This document shows positions 47,643 to 57,965 of a DNA stretch of 64,000 nucleotides, in pieces. Source of the DNA: Pseudorasbora parva. Lineage: Eukaryota > Chordata > Actinopteri > Cypriniformes > Gobionidae. Below the pieces are notes generated by a model. The model saw only the letters and a list, made by a program, of their open reading frames with translations. It was not told the origin of the DNA and made no database searches. Location of the stretch: assembly GCF_024679245.1 (NCBI RefSeq), contig NC_090190.1:43371220-43435219 (forward strand), written 5' to 3'. The translations under genes were made by a program, and so were the position numbers. Positions within the stretch are counted from its first letter, which is position 1, and the number at the start of each line of letters is the position of its first letter.

Positions 47643-48089
47643 TGTAACAATGAGTCCACAGGATTGGGGATCCAAATGCAATTTTATTTAATCAACAGTC
47701 CACGATCGAAGTCTAGAGTTCAGGCAAGATCACAATCCGTGTAGGCAGTCCAAACAAACAAACACAACACAACACAACACAACACAACAAGGCAGGGAAC
47801 GCAGGCAAGAGAATAGTCCAGAGACAGGCAGGTGATCAAAGACCAAGAGACAATAAACATGGGGGAACGCTCAGAATTGCAGTGTTACACTTTACAAGAC
47901 TTCGCGGTGACTGGCAGAGTGAACATGGTTATAAAGACTGAGGCTAATGGCACACAGGTGTAAACAATGATTGCTGATGAGTCAGGGCAAAGGATAATGG
48001 GGAATGAAGTCCGGAATGGGGATAAATATTGAGGTAAGGGAGCCCTCTGGTGGCGATCAGAAGGAGCCCCAGAGGCCTGATTTGTGACA
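47643..48089 (-). mobile_element. Solo LTR (gypsy-like), 5-bp TSD
   Basis: 447 bp reading TGTCACAAATC ... TTGTTACA on the minus strand, flanked by a perfect 5-bp duplication CTAGT (47638-47642 and 48090-48094). It has TATTTATCC and TTTATAACC boxes and an AATAAA near its 3' end. It is not the same family as the LTR at 2545. It represents an LTR retrotransposon removed by LTR-LTR recombination. Confidence 0.9.
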
Positions 48090-48512
48090 CTAGTAACTAC
48101 TATTAACTAACAAGAGACGATTCTGATTAACAGATGAGTTAGTAATACTAATATCACTATTATCTAATCAGTAACTCTTTTCATACTTCATAGAGGACTA
48201 CTATATACTACAGGTTTATAATTAATGTCAATGATGCATAATGTACAATTAATTCTAAAGTAAAGCTCATAGTGACCCACCAGTAATGACTGAAGTGTTA
48301 TTAAATCCTTCAGAAGGGATTACGGAGGATTTGGATCAGTATTATAAAGTGACACACATGATAACTACAGTAATGACTGAAGTCACTGTAAGCTTTTGAG
48401 GTGTTGTAGGGTTTTCATAATGACTCAAGTGTTACTTCATCCTTCAGTAGGAATAACTAGTGATTTGTAACAGTATTTTAAAGTGAAGATCATGATAACC
48501 CACTAGTGTTAC

Positions 48513-48659
48513 CAGGGGCGTAGCACCAAATTTTGGGCCCTGGGTACAAACCATCTTGCCGGGCCCCCGTACCATGTATGTGTATGTATAGAAAACGGAC
48601 TTCCCTGCCTTGGGCCCTGGTTACTCAGTACCCTTTATCCCCCCAGTCCCACGCCCCTG
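48513..48659. mobile_element. hAT MITE, 147 bp
   Basis: Termini CAGGGGCGT and ACGCCCCTG. A perfect 8-bp TSD AGTGTTAC lies at 48505-48512 and 48660-48667. Confidence 0.93.
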
Positions 48660-49308
48660 AGTGTTACTATCCAAAACCTTACAAAAACTCAAAAGCTTAC
48701 AATTACTACAGAGTTCTGATCTTCACTTTATAATACTGATCCAAATTATTCCTTCTGAAGGATGTAGAAACACAACTAGTGGGTTATCATTACCTTCACT
48801 TTAGAATGAATATAAATCAATCATAAATATTCAGTACAGTATGCATTATTCATGTTAATTATGAACCTGTAGTATACAGTAGTCCTCTGGGGGGAGTTAT
48901 GAAAAAAATTGTAAAACTATTGATAAGCTAAAATGAACTGTTTTTACTTACTAATTCATTAATTAGAGTATCTTGTTAGTTAATAGTGTTAATATTGTGT
49001 TACTCACTTGAGTAGTTACTCATTAATGACAGAACAGTGTGCTAAAGTGTTACCCAATAATCTGGTTTCTGTTTGAATCTTGTTTCCTGTTTCTGTCCCA
49101 GACAGAAACAGAAACAAGATTATTTGCTTACCCCATTGGCAGATCATTTCGCTTGTTTTAAACTAAAACTCACTTCATTCTCATTTTCCCCAGAAAAACA
49201 GAACAAAATATCTTAAGTAATTTCACTTTTCACACATCTTGATTTAACACTTTTTAGATATTTCGACAGGAAACAAAACAAAAAATACTAAGTAAGAAAG
49301 GCATTTTT

Positions 49309-49923
49309 TAATCATGATTAACTCTCTCCTGCCAGGAGCCAGCCAACGCTTTTATGAAACTTTCATGGTCCCCAGAATATTTAGTTGTATGAATATCTGA
49401 ATATGAAATAAATCAAAAGCACAAACCCTGTAAAGCTTTCAAACAAACCTGTTTTATTCTAGCTCCATGCTTTCTTTTTCATCAACACTTGTGGGTAAGC
49501 TTCATTAAAAAAGCAACATTTTGAGCAAAAGGCTGAGAAAATCAGATTTTACTACATCCAGAAGTGCTTCAGAGCGATGATCAAACACAGATGGAGTCGG
49601 TAGGCCGTTTTGATTCATATGTTTATGTATATAATTGACGTACGTCTGCAATGCCTCTATCACTGGTTTCTACTTCTTCTTCGCCTGTGTTTTGATCTGG
49701 AGATTCTGTACTCATTCAGAAGATGAGAACAGCGCCCCCTACCGTATAACAGATAAACTGGCACCCCAACATAGCCTGATTTCTCACAAGGGTTTTTTCT
49801 TCATTCTGTCACTGAAGGAGTTTTGGTTTCTTCCATTGTCGGCTTTGGCTTTGGCTTTTGCTTGCTCAGTTGGGGACACTAAATATTCAACTATATTACT
49901 GATCAGCTCATTTTCATTTACAC
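49309..49923. other. Intronic sequence, nothing recognised
   Basis: No gene or element ends identified. Confidence 0.4.
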
Positions 49924-50826
49924 TGTACAAATTATGAACAAAAACAGAATGCAATGATGTGGAAGTTTCAAATTTTAATATTTTATTCAGAATACAACAT
50001 AGATGACATATCAAATGTTTAAACTTACAAAAAAATAAGTTTATTTGATATTTCATGGCATCAGCACATCTCCTGAAGTTGTGCCGTGGCCATATTTCCC
50101 GCTGTGTGTCATCCCCTCTTCTTTTTATATCAGTCTGCAAACGTCTGGGGACTGAGGAGACGAGCTGCTCAAGTTTAGGAATAGGAATGTTGGCCCAATC
50201 TTGTCTAATACAGGCTTCTAGCTGCTCAACTGTCTTAGGTCTTCTTTATCGCATCTTCCTCTTTATGATGCGCCAAATGTTTTCTAATGGTGAAAGATCT
50301 AGACTGCAGGCTGGCCATTTCAGTGCCGGATCCTTCTTCTGCGCAGCCATGATGTTGTATTTGATGCAGTGTGTGGTCTGGCATTGTCATGTTGGAGAAT
50401 GCAAGGTCTTCCCTGAAAGAGACGCCGTCTGGATGGAGCAGATGTTGCTCTAGAGCTTGGATAGACCTTTCAGCATTGATGGAGCCTTAGATGCCACTCT
50501 GAGAGACTCTTTTTATACCCAATCATGTTGACAATTGACCTAATAAGTTGCAAATTGGTCCTCCAGCTGTTCCTTATATGCACATTTAACTTTTCCGGCC
50601 TCTTATTGCGACCTGTCCCAACTTTTTTGGAATGAGTAGCTCTCATGAAATCCAAAATGAGCCAATATTTGGCATGACATTTCAAAATGTCTCCCTTTCA
50701 ACATTTGATATGTCATCTATATTCTATTGGTAATAAAATATAAGTTTATGAGATTTGTAAATTATTGCATTCCTTTTTTCATTCACAATTTGTATAGTGT
50801 CCCAACTTTTTGGAATCAGATTTGTA
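49924..50826 (-). mobile_element. Decayed Tc1/mariner-superfamily copy
   Basis: The right end (50785-50826, containing AGTGTCCCAACTTTTTGGAA) and left end (from about 49924, TACAAATTATGAAC...GAATGCAATGA) are diverged inverted repeats; the outermost left part is missing. The minus strand encodes a broken transposase C-terminus with DLSPLENIWRIIKRK, QLEACIRQDWANIP and VSSVPRRLQTDIKRRGD in different frames. The intact end of a DDE transposase is recognisable, but stops and frameshifts abound. Confidence 0.75.
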
Positions 50827-51304
50827 AATTATGAAATACATTTTTTTAAATTATTATTTAAAGTCAAAATTATGACTTAAAAATCTAAATTGTGCTTAAA
50901 AGTCCTAATTATGAGATAAAAAGCTGAAATTGGATTTTTTTAAAAGTCTAAATTATGACCAAAACACACACTAAGACACTTAAGAGATGAAATCATGCTT
51001 GTTATTTCTTTTTAAATGCACTTTTTAAAATAAAATATTCAAATTTAAAATAATATTTACATTATTGTTTTCATTTTTTTACGTGTCTTTACATTTTGAA
51101 ATCAGTTTTTGCACCAGAAAGTAATCAATGAAAACTTACTTTAGCTTTTCATCTAAAACGAAATGCATGTCCTATCATCAGTAAAGCCGCTCTGTGTGTG
51201 AAGAGCGCTGGAGAAAGGAAGGAAGCTTGACGTGAAAACACTCTGTGAAGGAGTTAATCACAGATTAACGTGAGATTATTGACAGACAGCATCTCTCTCG
51301 GCAG
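50827..51304. other. End of the tnfaip8l2 intron, low-complexity AT-rich
   Basis: Loose repeats of AAATTATGACTTAAAAGTC type at 50830-50960, then unique sequence up to the acceptor CTCTCGGCAG. Confidence 0.5.
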
Positions 51305-51546
51305 GTGGAGTTCACGTTCGATAAGACTGTGATGATGGACCTGCTGACGGACTGTCGGGATCTACTGCTGAAGCTGGTGGAGAAACACCTGACGCCCAAA
51401 TCTCTGGACCGCATCCGGCACGTCTTCAACCATTACGCGGATCCGGAGCTGCTCACACACCTGTACGACCCAGAGGGGACGCTGTCGAGCAACCTGAAGA
51501 AGATCTGCACCGGCCTAAACCGTATGATCGAGGAGGGCAAACTCTG

Positions 51547-51547
<1 letters not shown>
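51305..51547 (+). CDS. tnfaip8l2: tnfaip8l2 (TIPE2-like), coding exon 2
   Basis: 80 codons plus TGA. The acceptor GGCAG joins in phase 0 to GAG of exon 1, giving ISFQE|VEFTFDK across the junction. The exon encodes the C-terminal helices of the TIPE fold (LLTDCRDLLLKLVEKHLTPK, IRHVFNHYADPELL, KICTGLNRMIEEGKL). The EEGKL end is typical of TIPE2. No disruption was seen, so the gene appears functional. Confidence 0.92.
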
Positions 51548-51595
<48 letters not shown>

Positions 51596-51750
51596 GGACT
51601 GAGACACACACACACACGGACTGAGACACAAATACTTCACAGTCAAGAGATTTACAGACAGAGTTCATCCAATCACTGGCTTTCGTCTGTGGAATGCAAA
51701 TGATGATATAAAGTCATTATTTGTGTTTCGCAGAAGAAAGACAGATCTCA

Positions 51751-52206
51751 CACTGCAAACGAATGTTCTTCTCACTCAGTCATTTTGTCTTGTTTCCAGT
51801 CCAAATATCTAAATATTCTTAAATCAAGATGCATTTACTAGATCAGTAAAACGACAGAAGATATTTTTTCTTGTTTTGTTGAAAATAAAATCTAAATGAA
51901 GTGAGTTTTTGCTTAAAACAGGCAAAATGATCTGCCAATGGGGTGAGAAAAATAATCTTATTTCTGATTGAAATCTTGTTTCCGTCCCAATCAGAAATAA
52001 GATTATTTTTCTCACCCCATTGGCAGATCATTTTGCCTGTTTTAAGCAAAAACTCTCTTCATTTAGATTTTATTTTCAACAAAACAAGAAAAAATATCTC
52101 ATGTCGTTTTACTGATCTAGTAAATGCATCTTGATTTAAGAATATTTAGATATTTGAACTGGAAACAAGAATTAAATACTAAATAAGAAGAGCATTTTTT
52201 GCAGTG
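51751..52206. mobile_element. Foldback element (about 215-bp arms) in tnfaip8l2 3' UTR
   Basis: A near-perfect palindrome starting CACTGCAAA and ending TTTTTTGCAGTG, centred near 51978 with a loop of about 20 bases. The two arms translate to almost the same peptide when read on opposite strands, showing high arm identity. No transposase. It is the same family as the split copy at 47456-49308. Confidence 0.93.
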
Positions 52207-52430
52207 CAATTTTAAAATGATTGATCTTTTAAAACAGTTATGGTTTTGTTTCTGCATCTTAACATGATTTCCATCATCCATCGATCTTTAAAACTAAAAC
52301 CGAAGAGAACTTGAGCAACACTGATATTTGTACAGTTGTATGTACCAGTAAAATCCTCCACTTCTGCCTCTCTCTTCATGTTTCTCTGTGTTGAGTATTA
52401 CCGCAGACTCGGCTCTGATTGAAGATTATT

Positions 52431-52436
52431 AATAAA
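52431..52436 (+). terminator. tnfaip8l2: Polyadenylation signal AATAAA
   Basis: AATAAA followed by a GTGGTGTTT downstream element, about 885 bases after the stop codon. Confidence 0.6.
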
Positions 52437-52455
52437 GTGGTGTTTAATTTTATTT

Positions 52456-52796
52456 CGAGTATTCCTCCGGCTGATCTGTTCCTCCTCACTCACTCTCGAG
52501 TGCTGTCTCAGTCTTCAGACGCCGGCCTGTGTTCAGCAATACTCCACGTTATGATAGTTTTGATAAATGAATATTAAGAGTTTGTGGGGTTGTTTCCTGC
52601 TTCACACTGAAGTTTGAGCTGGACTCGTGCAGTATGAGGAGACTTCCACTAACGGACTGTTCTACGATCACACACTGAAATGTGGATTTCTTAGTATTTT
52701 TGTCTTGTTTAAAATGACAAAGTATTAAATCAAGAAACATTTACTTTGAGATGGAAAAATAATATATAAGGTCAGCAAATTTTCAAAATGAACCGT
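52456..52796. other. Intergenic, nothing recognised
   Basis: The stretch 52680-52740 (TTAGTATTTTTGTCTTGTTT) resembles an arm fragment of the CACTGCAAA foldback family. Confidence 0.4.
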
Positions 52797-53348
52797 TTAT
52801 CCATCCCTCCATCCATCCATCATTCTGCACACCAATCCTTCCATACATCCCTCCATCCGCCAATCCATCCATACATCCGCCAATCCATCCATACATCCCT
52901 CCATCCGCCAATCCATCCATACATCCCTCCATCCGCCAATCCATCCATACATCCCTCCATCCGCCAATCCATCCATCCATCGACCAATCCATCCCTCCTT
53001 CCATCCATCCATCCATCCGCCAATCCATCCCTCCATCCATCCATCCATCCGCCAATCCATCCCTCCATCCGCCAATCCATCCATCCATCGACCAATCCAT
53101 CCCTCCTTCCATCCATCCCTCCATCCGCCAATCCATCCATACATCCCTCCATCCGCCAATCCATCCATACATCCCTCCATCCGCCAATCCATCCATACAT
53201 CCCTCCATCCGCCAATCCATCCATCCATCGACCAATCCATCCCTCCTTCCATCCATCCATCCATCCGCCAATCCATCCCTCCATCCATCCATCCATCCGC
53301 CAATCCATCCCTCCATCCATCCATCCATACATCCGCCAATCCTTCCAT
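52797..53348. repeat. CATC-type array with higher-order 20-30-bp units
   Basis: Tandem ATCC tetranucleotides organised in longer units such as CATACATCCCTCCATCCGCC and ATCGACCAATCCATCCCTCC. Frames on both strands stay open over about 170-200 codons purely from the repeat and are not genes. Confidence 0.95.
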
Positions 53349-54017
53349 CCCAGCTAACAATTTTAGGTTATAAGAACGTTTCCCTAACGTTCCCATTAAG
53401 TTCTAAAAAGTTTTTGAACGTTCTAGGAACGTTGAAATGTCCAGTTTGTGGAACGTTGTATTAACGTTCTCATTAGGTTCTAAGAACGTTAAATAACGTT
53501 CTAAAAGGGTGTGGAGTATGATCAAATAAAAGATTCCTGTTTTCTCCTTTAATGTACTTGCTTTTGTTTATTTACATCTTATTCTTTCTTAAAAAAAAGC
53601 TAAAACCCCTTTTATAATTGGCTTTTATATTTATATTACATTTATATTTAATACATAATTAGTTTACTAGATTTTTCTTCTGATTGTAAAAAAATAAATA
53701 TATACACGAAAATAGCATTTAAGTGTCATTAAGTTGTCTCTGGATATACAAATTATGTATCTGAAGTTTGAGAAAAAAGCTGTATGACTAATTTGTAATG
53801 ACTAATACTTTTTTTAATGTAGTAACGTTTTTAAAACATTCCACTAACAATGTAAGAATAACGTTTTATAGGTAACGTTTTTAGAACGTTTCTCAATAGC
53901 AAATAACATTGGCACAACGTTCTAATAACGTTACTGCGAGAACGTTTTTTTGATAACTTTGAGAGAACTTTCAGATAACGTTAGCCAACGTTCTGAGAAC
54001 GTTCCCTGTTAGCTGGG
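53349..54017. mobile_element. DNA element with CCCAGCTAACA termini inside the CATC array
   Basis: Left end CCCAGCTAACA, right end TGTTAGCTGGG (exact 11-bp inverted repeat). The interior is rich in AACGTT words, often as GAACGTT/AACGTTC inverted pairs. CATC repeat sequence lies on both sides, so the element split the array. The termini resemble CCCAGATAGCA of the 23713-27265 element. Confidence 0.8.
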
Positions 54018-54100
54018 ATACATCCGCCAATCCATACATACCCGCCAATCCTTCCATTCCTTCATCCATCCATCCATCCACTAATCCTTCCACACATCCT
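54018..54100. repeat. CATC-type array, right remnant
   Basis: Continuation of the array at 52797-53348 after the 53349-54017 element. Confidence 0.85.
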
Positions 54101-55625
54101 TCCGGTACTGGAAAAATACCGGAATATATTTTATTTCTAACGGTATGATATGATGATTTTGCTCATTTCGGTATATGCTGCTGTTTCCTAAGTTCACCGC
54201 TAGGTAGCAGTGCGCTACACAAACTGACGTCAAACCGGCAACATAGAGCAAAATGAATAACGTTACAGCAGTTGAATCTCACTCAACACGTCCAAAACGA
54301 ATTAATAAAGAGAGGAGAAGGCGACATTAGGAAATAGCCTACTTTGCTTACAAAACTGCTGAAGAAGCATCAAACCTGGCCAAGCATCTGTCATTTCCTG
54401 ACCTGTACAAGACGAGTTGGACAGGTGAGAGCATAATCCTTCTAATTCAGACATTTATTGTCGTTTAACACTGATTAACGCACATACATAGGATCGTTTC
54501 AATATTGCGAAATCTCCAGCGTTCATGTGACTACTTTTCGTATGAAAACCAGTGACGTTCAGATTTCTACTAACTGTGTTTGTGAGACTAATCACTAAAG
54601 TAGTGTCACATTTCTACACAATTTTGTGTGTATTCGACTCAGAAAAGCACCTTTTTAGGCCTTTAGGATTTAGGCTTGTGAGTTTGTTATGAGCTCAAAA
54701 TCAGTGAGGTCTCAAATTTGAGGTAAGTTAGTTAGGAGGAATAATCCCAGAGAACAATTCTGATCTACATGTGCATTTTTAAGACGTTTAAAGGCCCCAT
54801 ATATATATATATATATTATACTTTTATGAACTGAGAGACCATAAGAAAAAGGTGAATAAACACTGAGTCAATAGTCAGAATGTATTTATTATTATATTTG
54901 AAATATGTTGTAGAGCTGTATTTTACAATGTGTTGGTTGTCAAACTTAAATTTGTTAATTTTTCATTTTTATTTTTATTGACAAAATGTTTTTGATATCA
55001 GATAACATTGGAATATCATATGATGTTACACTGCACCCCACCTATGGGGTTCATTAATGTTTCTTTTCCCCTCACATTGACAAAATGTGTTATATTAGAA
55101 AAAATTACATTAGTTACATGAATCACTTGAATTATAAGCCTATTTTTAATTCAAAATGGCCAAATTTAGACATTTTTATGAGTTGACCTTTTGTCGGCTG
55201 TTAAACATTTCTATCCTAAATCAGCTGTCAAATATGAAATGCTTAGCTCTGTGCACACACACTTTATATCAGGTGGAATTTACGCTAAGCATCTTCTGTG
55301 AATGTAAACCCCGTCTACTTTGATTGATCATCTCAAATATATTTTGATGAGCGGTGACAAACGCTGAGGACGCTCGGATGAGAAGCTCAGTGTGTGCTGT
55401 GCTGTATCCTGCAACACTAAAGTAGTGTTAAATTAATACTATATATTAGACAATTATTTCACAACATTTATTATTTACACCTCAGGAAAATACAGGTCCA
55501 GACCTCAGTGACCCCATAGCTGGCTCTGGCCATGCCCGTATGGTACTGTTTTAATATCGGTCCTTCAGTATTAGATTGTGGTATACCGTACCGAAGCCCA
55601 AATTGTGGTATTAAGCCTATACCAA
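54101..55625. mobile_element. Probable DNA element with GGTACTGG/GGTATACC ends
   Basis: The left side CGGTACTGGAAAAATACCGG and the right side GTGGTATACCGTACCGAAGC contain related inverted words. Each side abuts CATC-type repeat (CATCC left, CCATCC right at 55630). No transposase frame seen. Superfamily not assigned. Confidence 0.45.
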
Positions 55626-55921
55626 TCCGTCCATCCCTCCATCCATCCCATGCCAATGCGGTCAGAAAAATAACCTTGCTCATCTTTTTGAATTAAGTTC
55701 ATTTTCTGAGCCTATTAGCAGATATTGGTTCTTGTTTTAATCCATGGGTGTCAGAAACTAATACTAAGTGGGCGGGTCCTCTCTCAGAATTATTTTTGCT
55801 GGAGTAACGTTAGATGCCATTTGCAATAAACACAAATATACCGCCGTTCACTAAACGATTGAGTGGGCCAGACGAAATCACAGAAATCACTGAGATATTT
55901 ACCGTGGCTTTAGTGGAGGGG

Positions 55922-56383
55922 CAGTGTTGGTGTAATGAGTTACTGTAATTACTCTTCCCTTGAAAAAGTAAAGTAAGGGATTACTCTTATTTTTTCTGTA
56001 ATTTAATTACAGTTACTTCTGATGTAATTGAACTAAATACTAAATATGATTATACATAATTCAATAGTGGAATTAACATCAACATTTAAAGTCTAATTTT
56101 AAAATGCATGTTTTTATGTCTCCTTCTCACATTTTTAATACTGTGGTCAGTTAATAAGAGTAATTTATGTATTTGAATAAATTAAAAGAGCCGTTTCATG
56201 TCTATCCTTGAATTGCTAAACTCGAGGTTGATATCGGATTTAGAAAGTAATTAAGAAGTAATCAGTAATACGTAATTAAATACATTTTGGAGAGTAATTT
56301 GTACAGTAATCTAATTAAACTGTTGAAGATGTAATTAGTAACTAGTAATGAATTACTTTTTTAAAGTAACTTACCCAACACTG
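55922..56383. mobile_element. hAT MITE, 462 bp
   Basis: Ends CAGTGTTGG and CCAACACTG. The flanking 8-mers TGGAGGGG (55914-55921) and TGTAGGGG (56384-56391) form an 8-bp TSD with one mismatch. The interior repeats GTAATTACT-like words. Strongly hAT-like. Confidence 0.9.
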
Positions 56384-56634
56384 TGTAGGGGTAAGACATA
56401 GGTTATCATGTTTTGATGCAATCTGAGGTTTGAATCCGCCTCGTGCCACACTCGCTCTACTCCCTTACCCCGTCACATCAGATCGGAAAGGCGTTTATTT
56501 AAAATAAAAAAGGAGAAAATATTAGAAAAGTGGAAATAAAGCGTCTAACATGTTTAATAATAAGTGTTTCTCAGTTTGGGGTAGGTGAACAGACGTGCTG
56601 AATTAGAGACGATAAAAGTGGGTGGGTCCTGTCC

Positions 56635-56666
<32 letters not shown>

Positions 56667-56990
56667 CCAACGCCCATTTTAATCATAAACTCTAAAGTCT
56701 TTATATCTGATGTGATTTTGCCTTCAGTATCTTGATTTTAGAATGTTTCGATATTTGTTCTGAAAAACAAGACAAGTGTTGGCATTGTAAAAACACTGGG
56801 GAAAAAGAGAAACATGATTTATTGCTTTGCTTTTATTGCAATAATTTGACTGAAACACTAGAAAAATACAAAAGAAGAAGTGAGAAGAAGAGCGTTGCGA
56901 GCCGGTGCTGGTGAGGCTGGTCTCAGATCAGGAAGCGAGAGGAATCCTGTCCTCCATCCGCGGCTCCACAGCCTCAGACACAGTCAGACC
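56384..56990. other. Intergenic / possible vps72 3' UTR
   Basis: Contains a CA microsatellite (56636-56661). A TTTATT at 56818-56823 (AATAAA on the minus strand) could end the vps72 transcript. No other gene recognised. Confidence 0.4.
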
Positions 56991-56991
56991 T

Positions 56992-57090
56992 GAGGGAAGA
57001 TGACCGCCGGGGAGGGAAGATGGCCGCCGGGGAGGGAAGATGACCGCCGGGGAGGGAAGATGGCCGCCGGGGAGGGAAGATGACCGCCGG
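56992..57090. repeat. 20-bp minisatellite, about 5 copies
   Basis: Tandem unit GAGGGAAGATGRCCGCCGGG in which A and G alternate at one position from copy to copy. It lies downstream of the vps72 stop codon on the minus strand. Confidence 0.93.
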
Positions 57091-57119
57091 AGTATCACTA
57101 ACATTACTGGATCCACTGA

Positions 57120-57550
57120 AGCTTCAATCCTTCCTTCCATACATCCATCCATCCACCGATTTTCCATTGATCCATCGTTCCTTCCACCAATCCACCCATC
57201 CATCCAGCCACCAATTCTTCTACCCATCCATCCATCCACCAATTCTTCTACCCATCCATCCATCCACCCATTTTTCCATTCATCCTTCCTTCCTTCCTTC
57301 CACCAACTCACCCATCCATCCACCCACTCACCCACCCACCAATTCTTTCATCCATCCATCCATCCATCCATCCATTTTCCTTCCACCAATTCACACACCC
57401 ATCCATCCATCCATCATCTATGCATCAAACCATTTTTCCGTCCATCCATGCATCCACCCATTTTTCCGTCCATTCATCTGGCAATCCATCCATCCATCCA
57501 CCATCCATGGATCCACTCATTTTTCCGCCGATCCATCCTTCCCATGCCCA
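57120..57550. repeat. CATC-type array downstream of vps72
   Basis: Imperfect ATCC/CCATCC repeats interspersed with ATTTTTCC and CACCCA. Open frames across it are repeat artefacts. It ends 13 bases before the vps72 stop codon. Confidence 0.93.
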
Positions 57551-57562
57551 TGGTGTCAGATA

Positions 57563-57965
57563 CTATGTGGCGGCCACGGCCTGTTTGACGACGGCTTTGG
57601 GCCGCGAGCTCTTGATCGGCACGGCTGGAGAGTCGCTAACGTCGCTGGATCCGCTGAAGCCTCCGGAGGCGTTGGGGAAGCCGTGCGCCGCGATGTATTT
57701 CTGGTAAGCCTCGCGGACGATGCGGAAGGCTCGGGCGTCGGCGTACGGGATATCGGTCACGGGGTCGCGGTACAGCGCCGGTTTATGGGTCACAGGACAC
57801 ACCTCCTGAACGGGCTGCGGCGGGACGAGGCGGGCGGACGGCGGGAAGGCGGAGCTAAACGCATCATCATCGCTGAAGGTGATGTACGTGCGCGAGCACA
57901 GAGACCCCGCCCCCTGAGCAGAGGAGGAGGAAGTGGGCGTGGCCTGGGGCGTGTCCTGGTCCAGC
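57563..57965 (-). CDS. vps72: vps72 (YL1), last coding exon
   Basis: A 403-bp coding part ending at TAG (57563-57565). The acceptor is TGTGATAG before GCTGGACC, joining in phase to the exon at 59097 (GG+G). It encodes the YL1 C-terminal domain: CSRTYITFSDDDAF, VQEVCPVTHKPALYRDPVTDIPYADARAF and REAYQKYIAAHG. VPS72/YL1 is a nuclear subunit of the SRCAP and TIP60/p400 remodellers that binds H2A.Z-H2B; the C-terminal domain helps anchor it in the complex. The tail after FPNASGG is variable and ends AVVKQAVAAT, without the IVIK-type end of mammals. Confidence 0.93.

Larger units (their letters stand above)
47568..49055. mobile_element. DNA element inserted in the foldback, 8-bp TSD
   Basis: Flanked by a perfect 8-bp direct repeat AATAATCT (47560-47567 and 49056-49063). 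Ends carry inverted ACACTTTA (left, 47571-47578) and TAAAGTGT (right). The interior has inverted copies of AGTAATGACTGAAGTGTTA/CCTTCAGAAGG-type words, giving an extended foldback look. It hosts a solo LTR and a hAT MITE. Confidence 0.8.
47456..49308. mobile_element. Foldback element, outer shell of a nested stack
   Basis: The left arm (47456-47567, starting CACTGCAAAG) and right arm (49064 to about 49308) are inverted copies sharing AAAACAAACCAAATGATCTGCC-like sequence and GATTATT. They are diverged copies of the same foldback family as the hairpin at 51751-52206. The element is split by the insertion at 47568-49055. Confidence 0.75.
38923..51304 (+). other. tnfaip8l2: tnfaip8l2 intron, 12.4 kb
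   Basis: The intron starts GTGCAG and ends CTCTCGGCAG. It contains the 30-bp minisatellite (39391-41658), DNA elements at 42168-43787 and 45079-46281, a four-element nest at 47456-49308, a decayed Tc1/mariner-like copy at 49924-50826 and a GT microsatellite. No other host exon was recognised in it. Confidence 0.85.
51548..52455 (+). other. tnfaip8l2: tnfaip8l2 3' UTR
   Basis: Starts with a (CA)n tract (51548-51591), includes the foldback hairpin at 51751-52206 and ends shortly after a polyadenylation signal AATAAA at 52431-52436. The UTR end is inferred from that signal and the G/T-rich sequence after it. Confidence 0.65.

Noticed and set aside
52783..53396. Repetitive frames rich in HPSIHPS or MDGWMDG
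   Set aside because: Translation of the CATC/GATG tetranucleotide array on both strands; not genes. The same applies to frames in 57040-58021 and 58297-58551.
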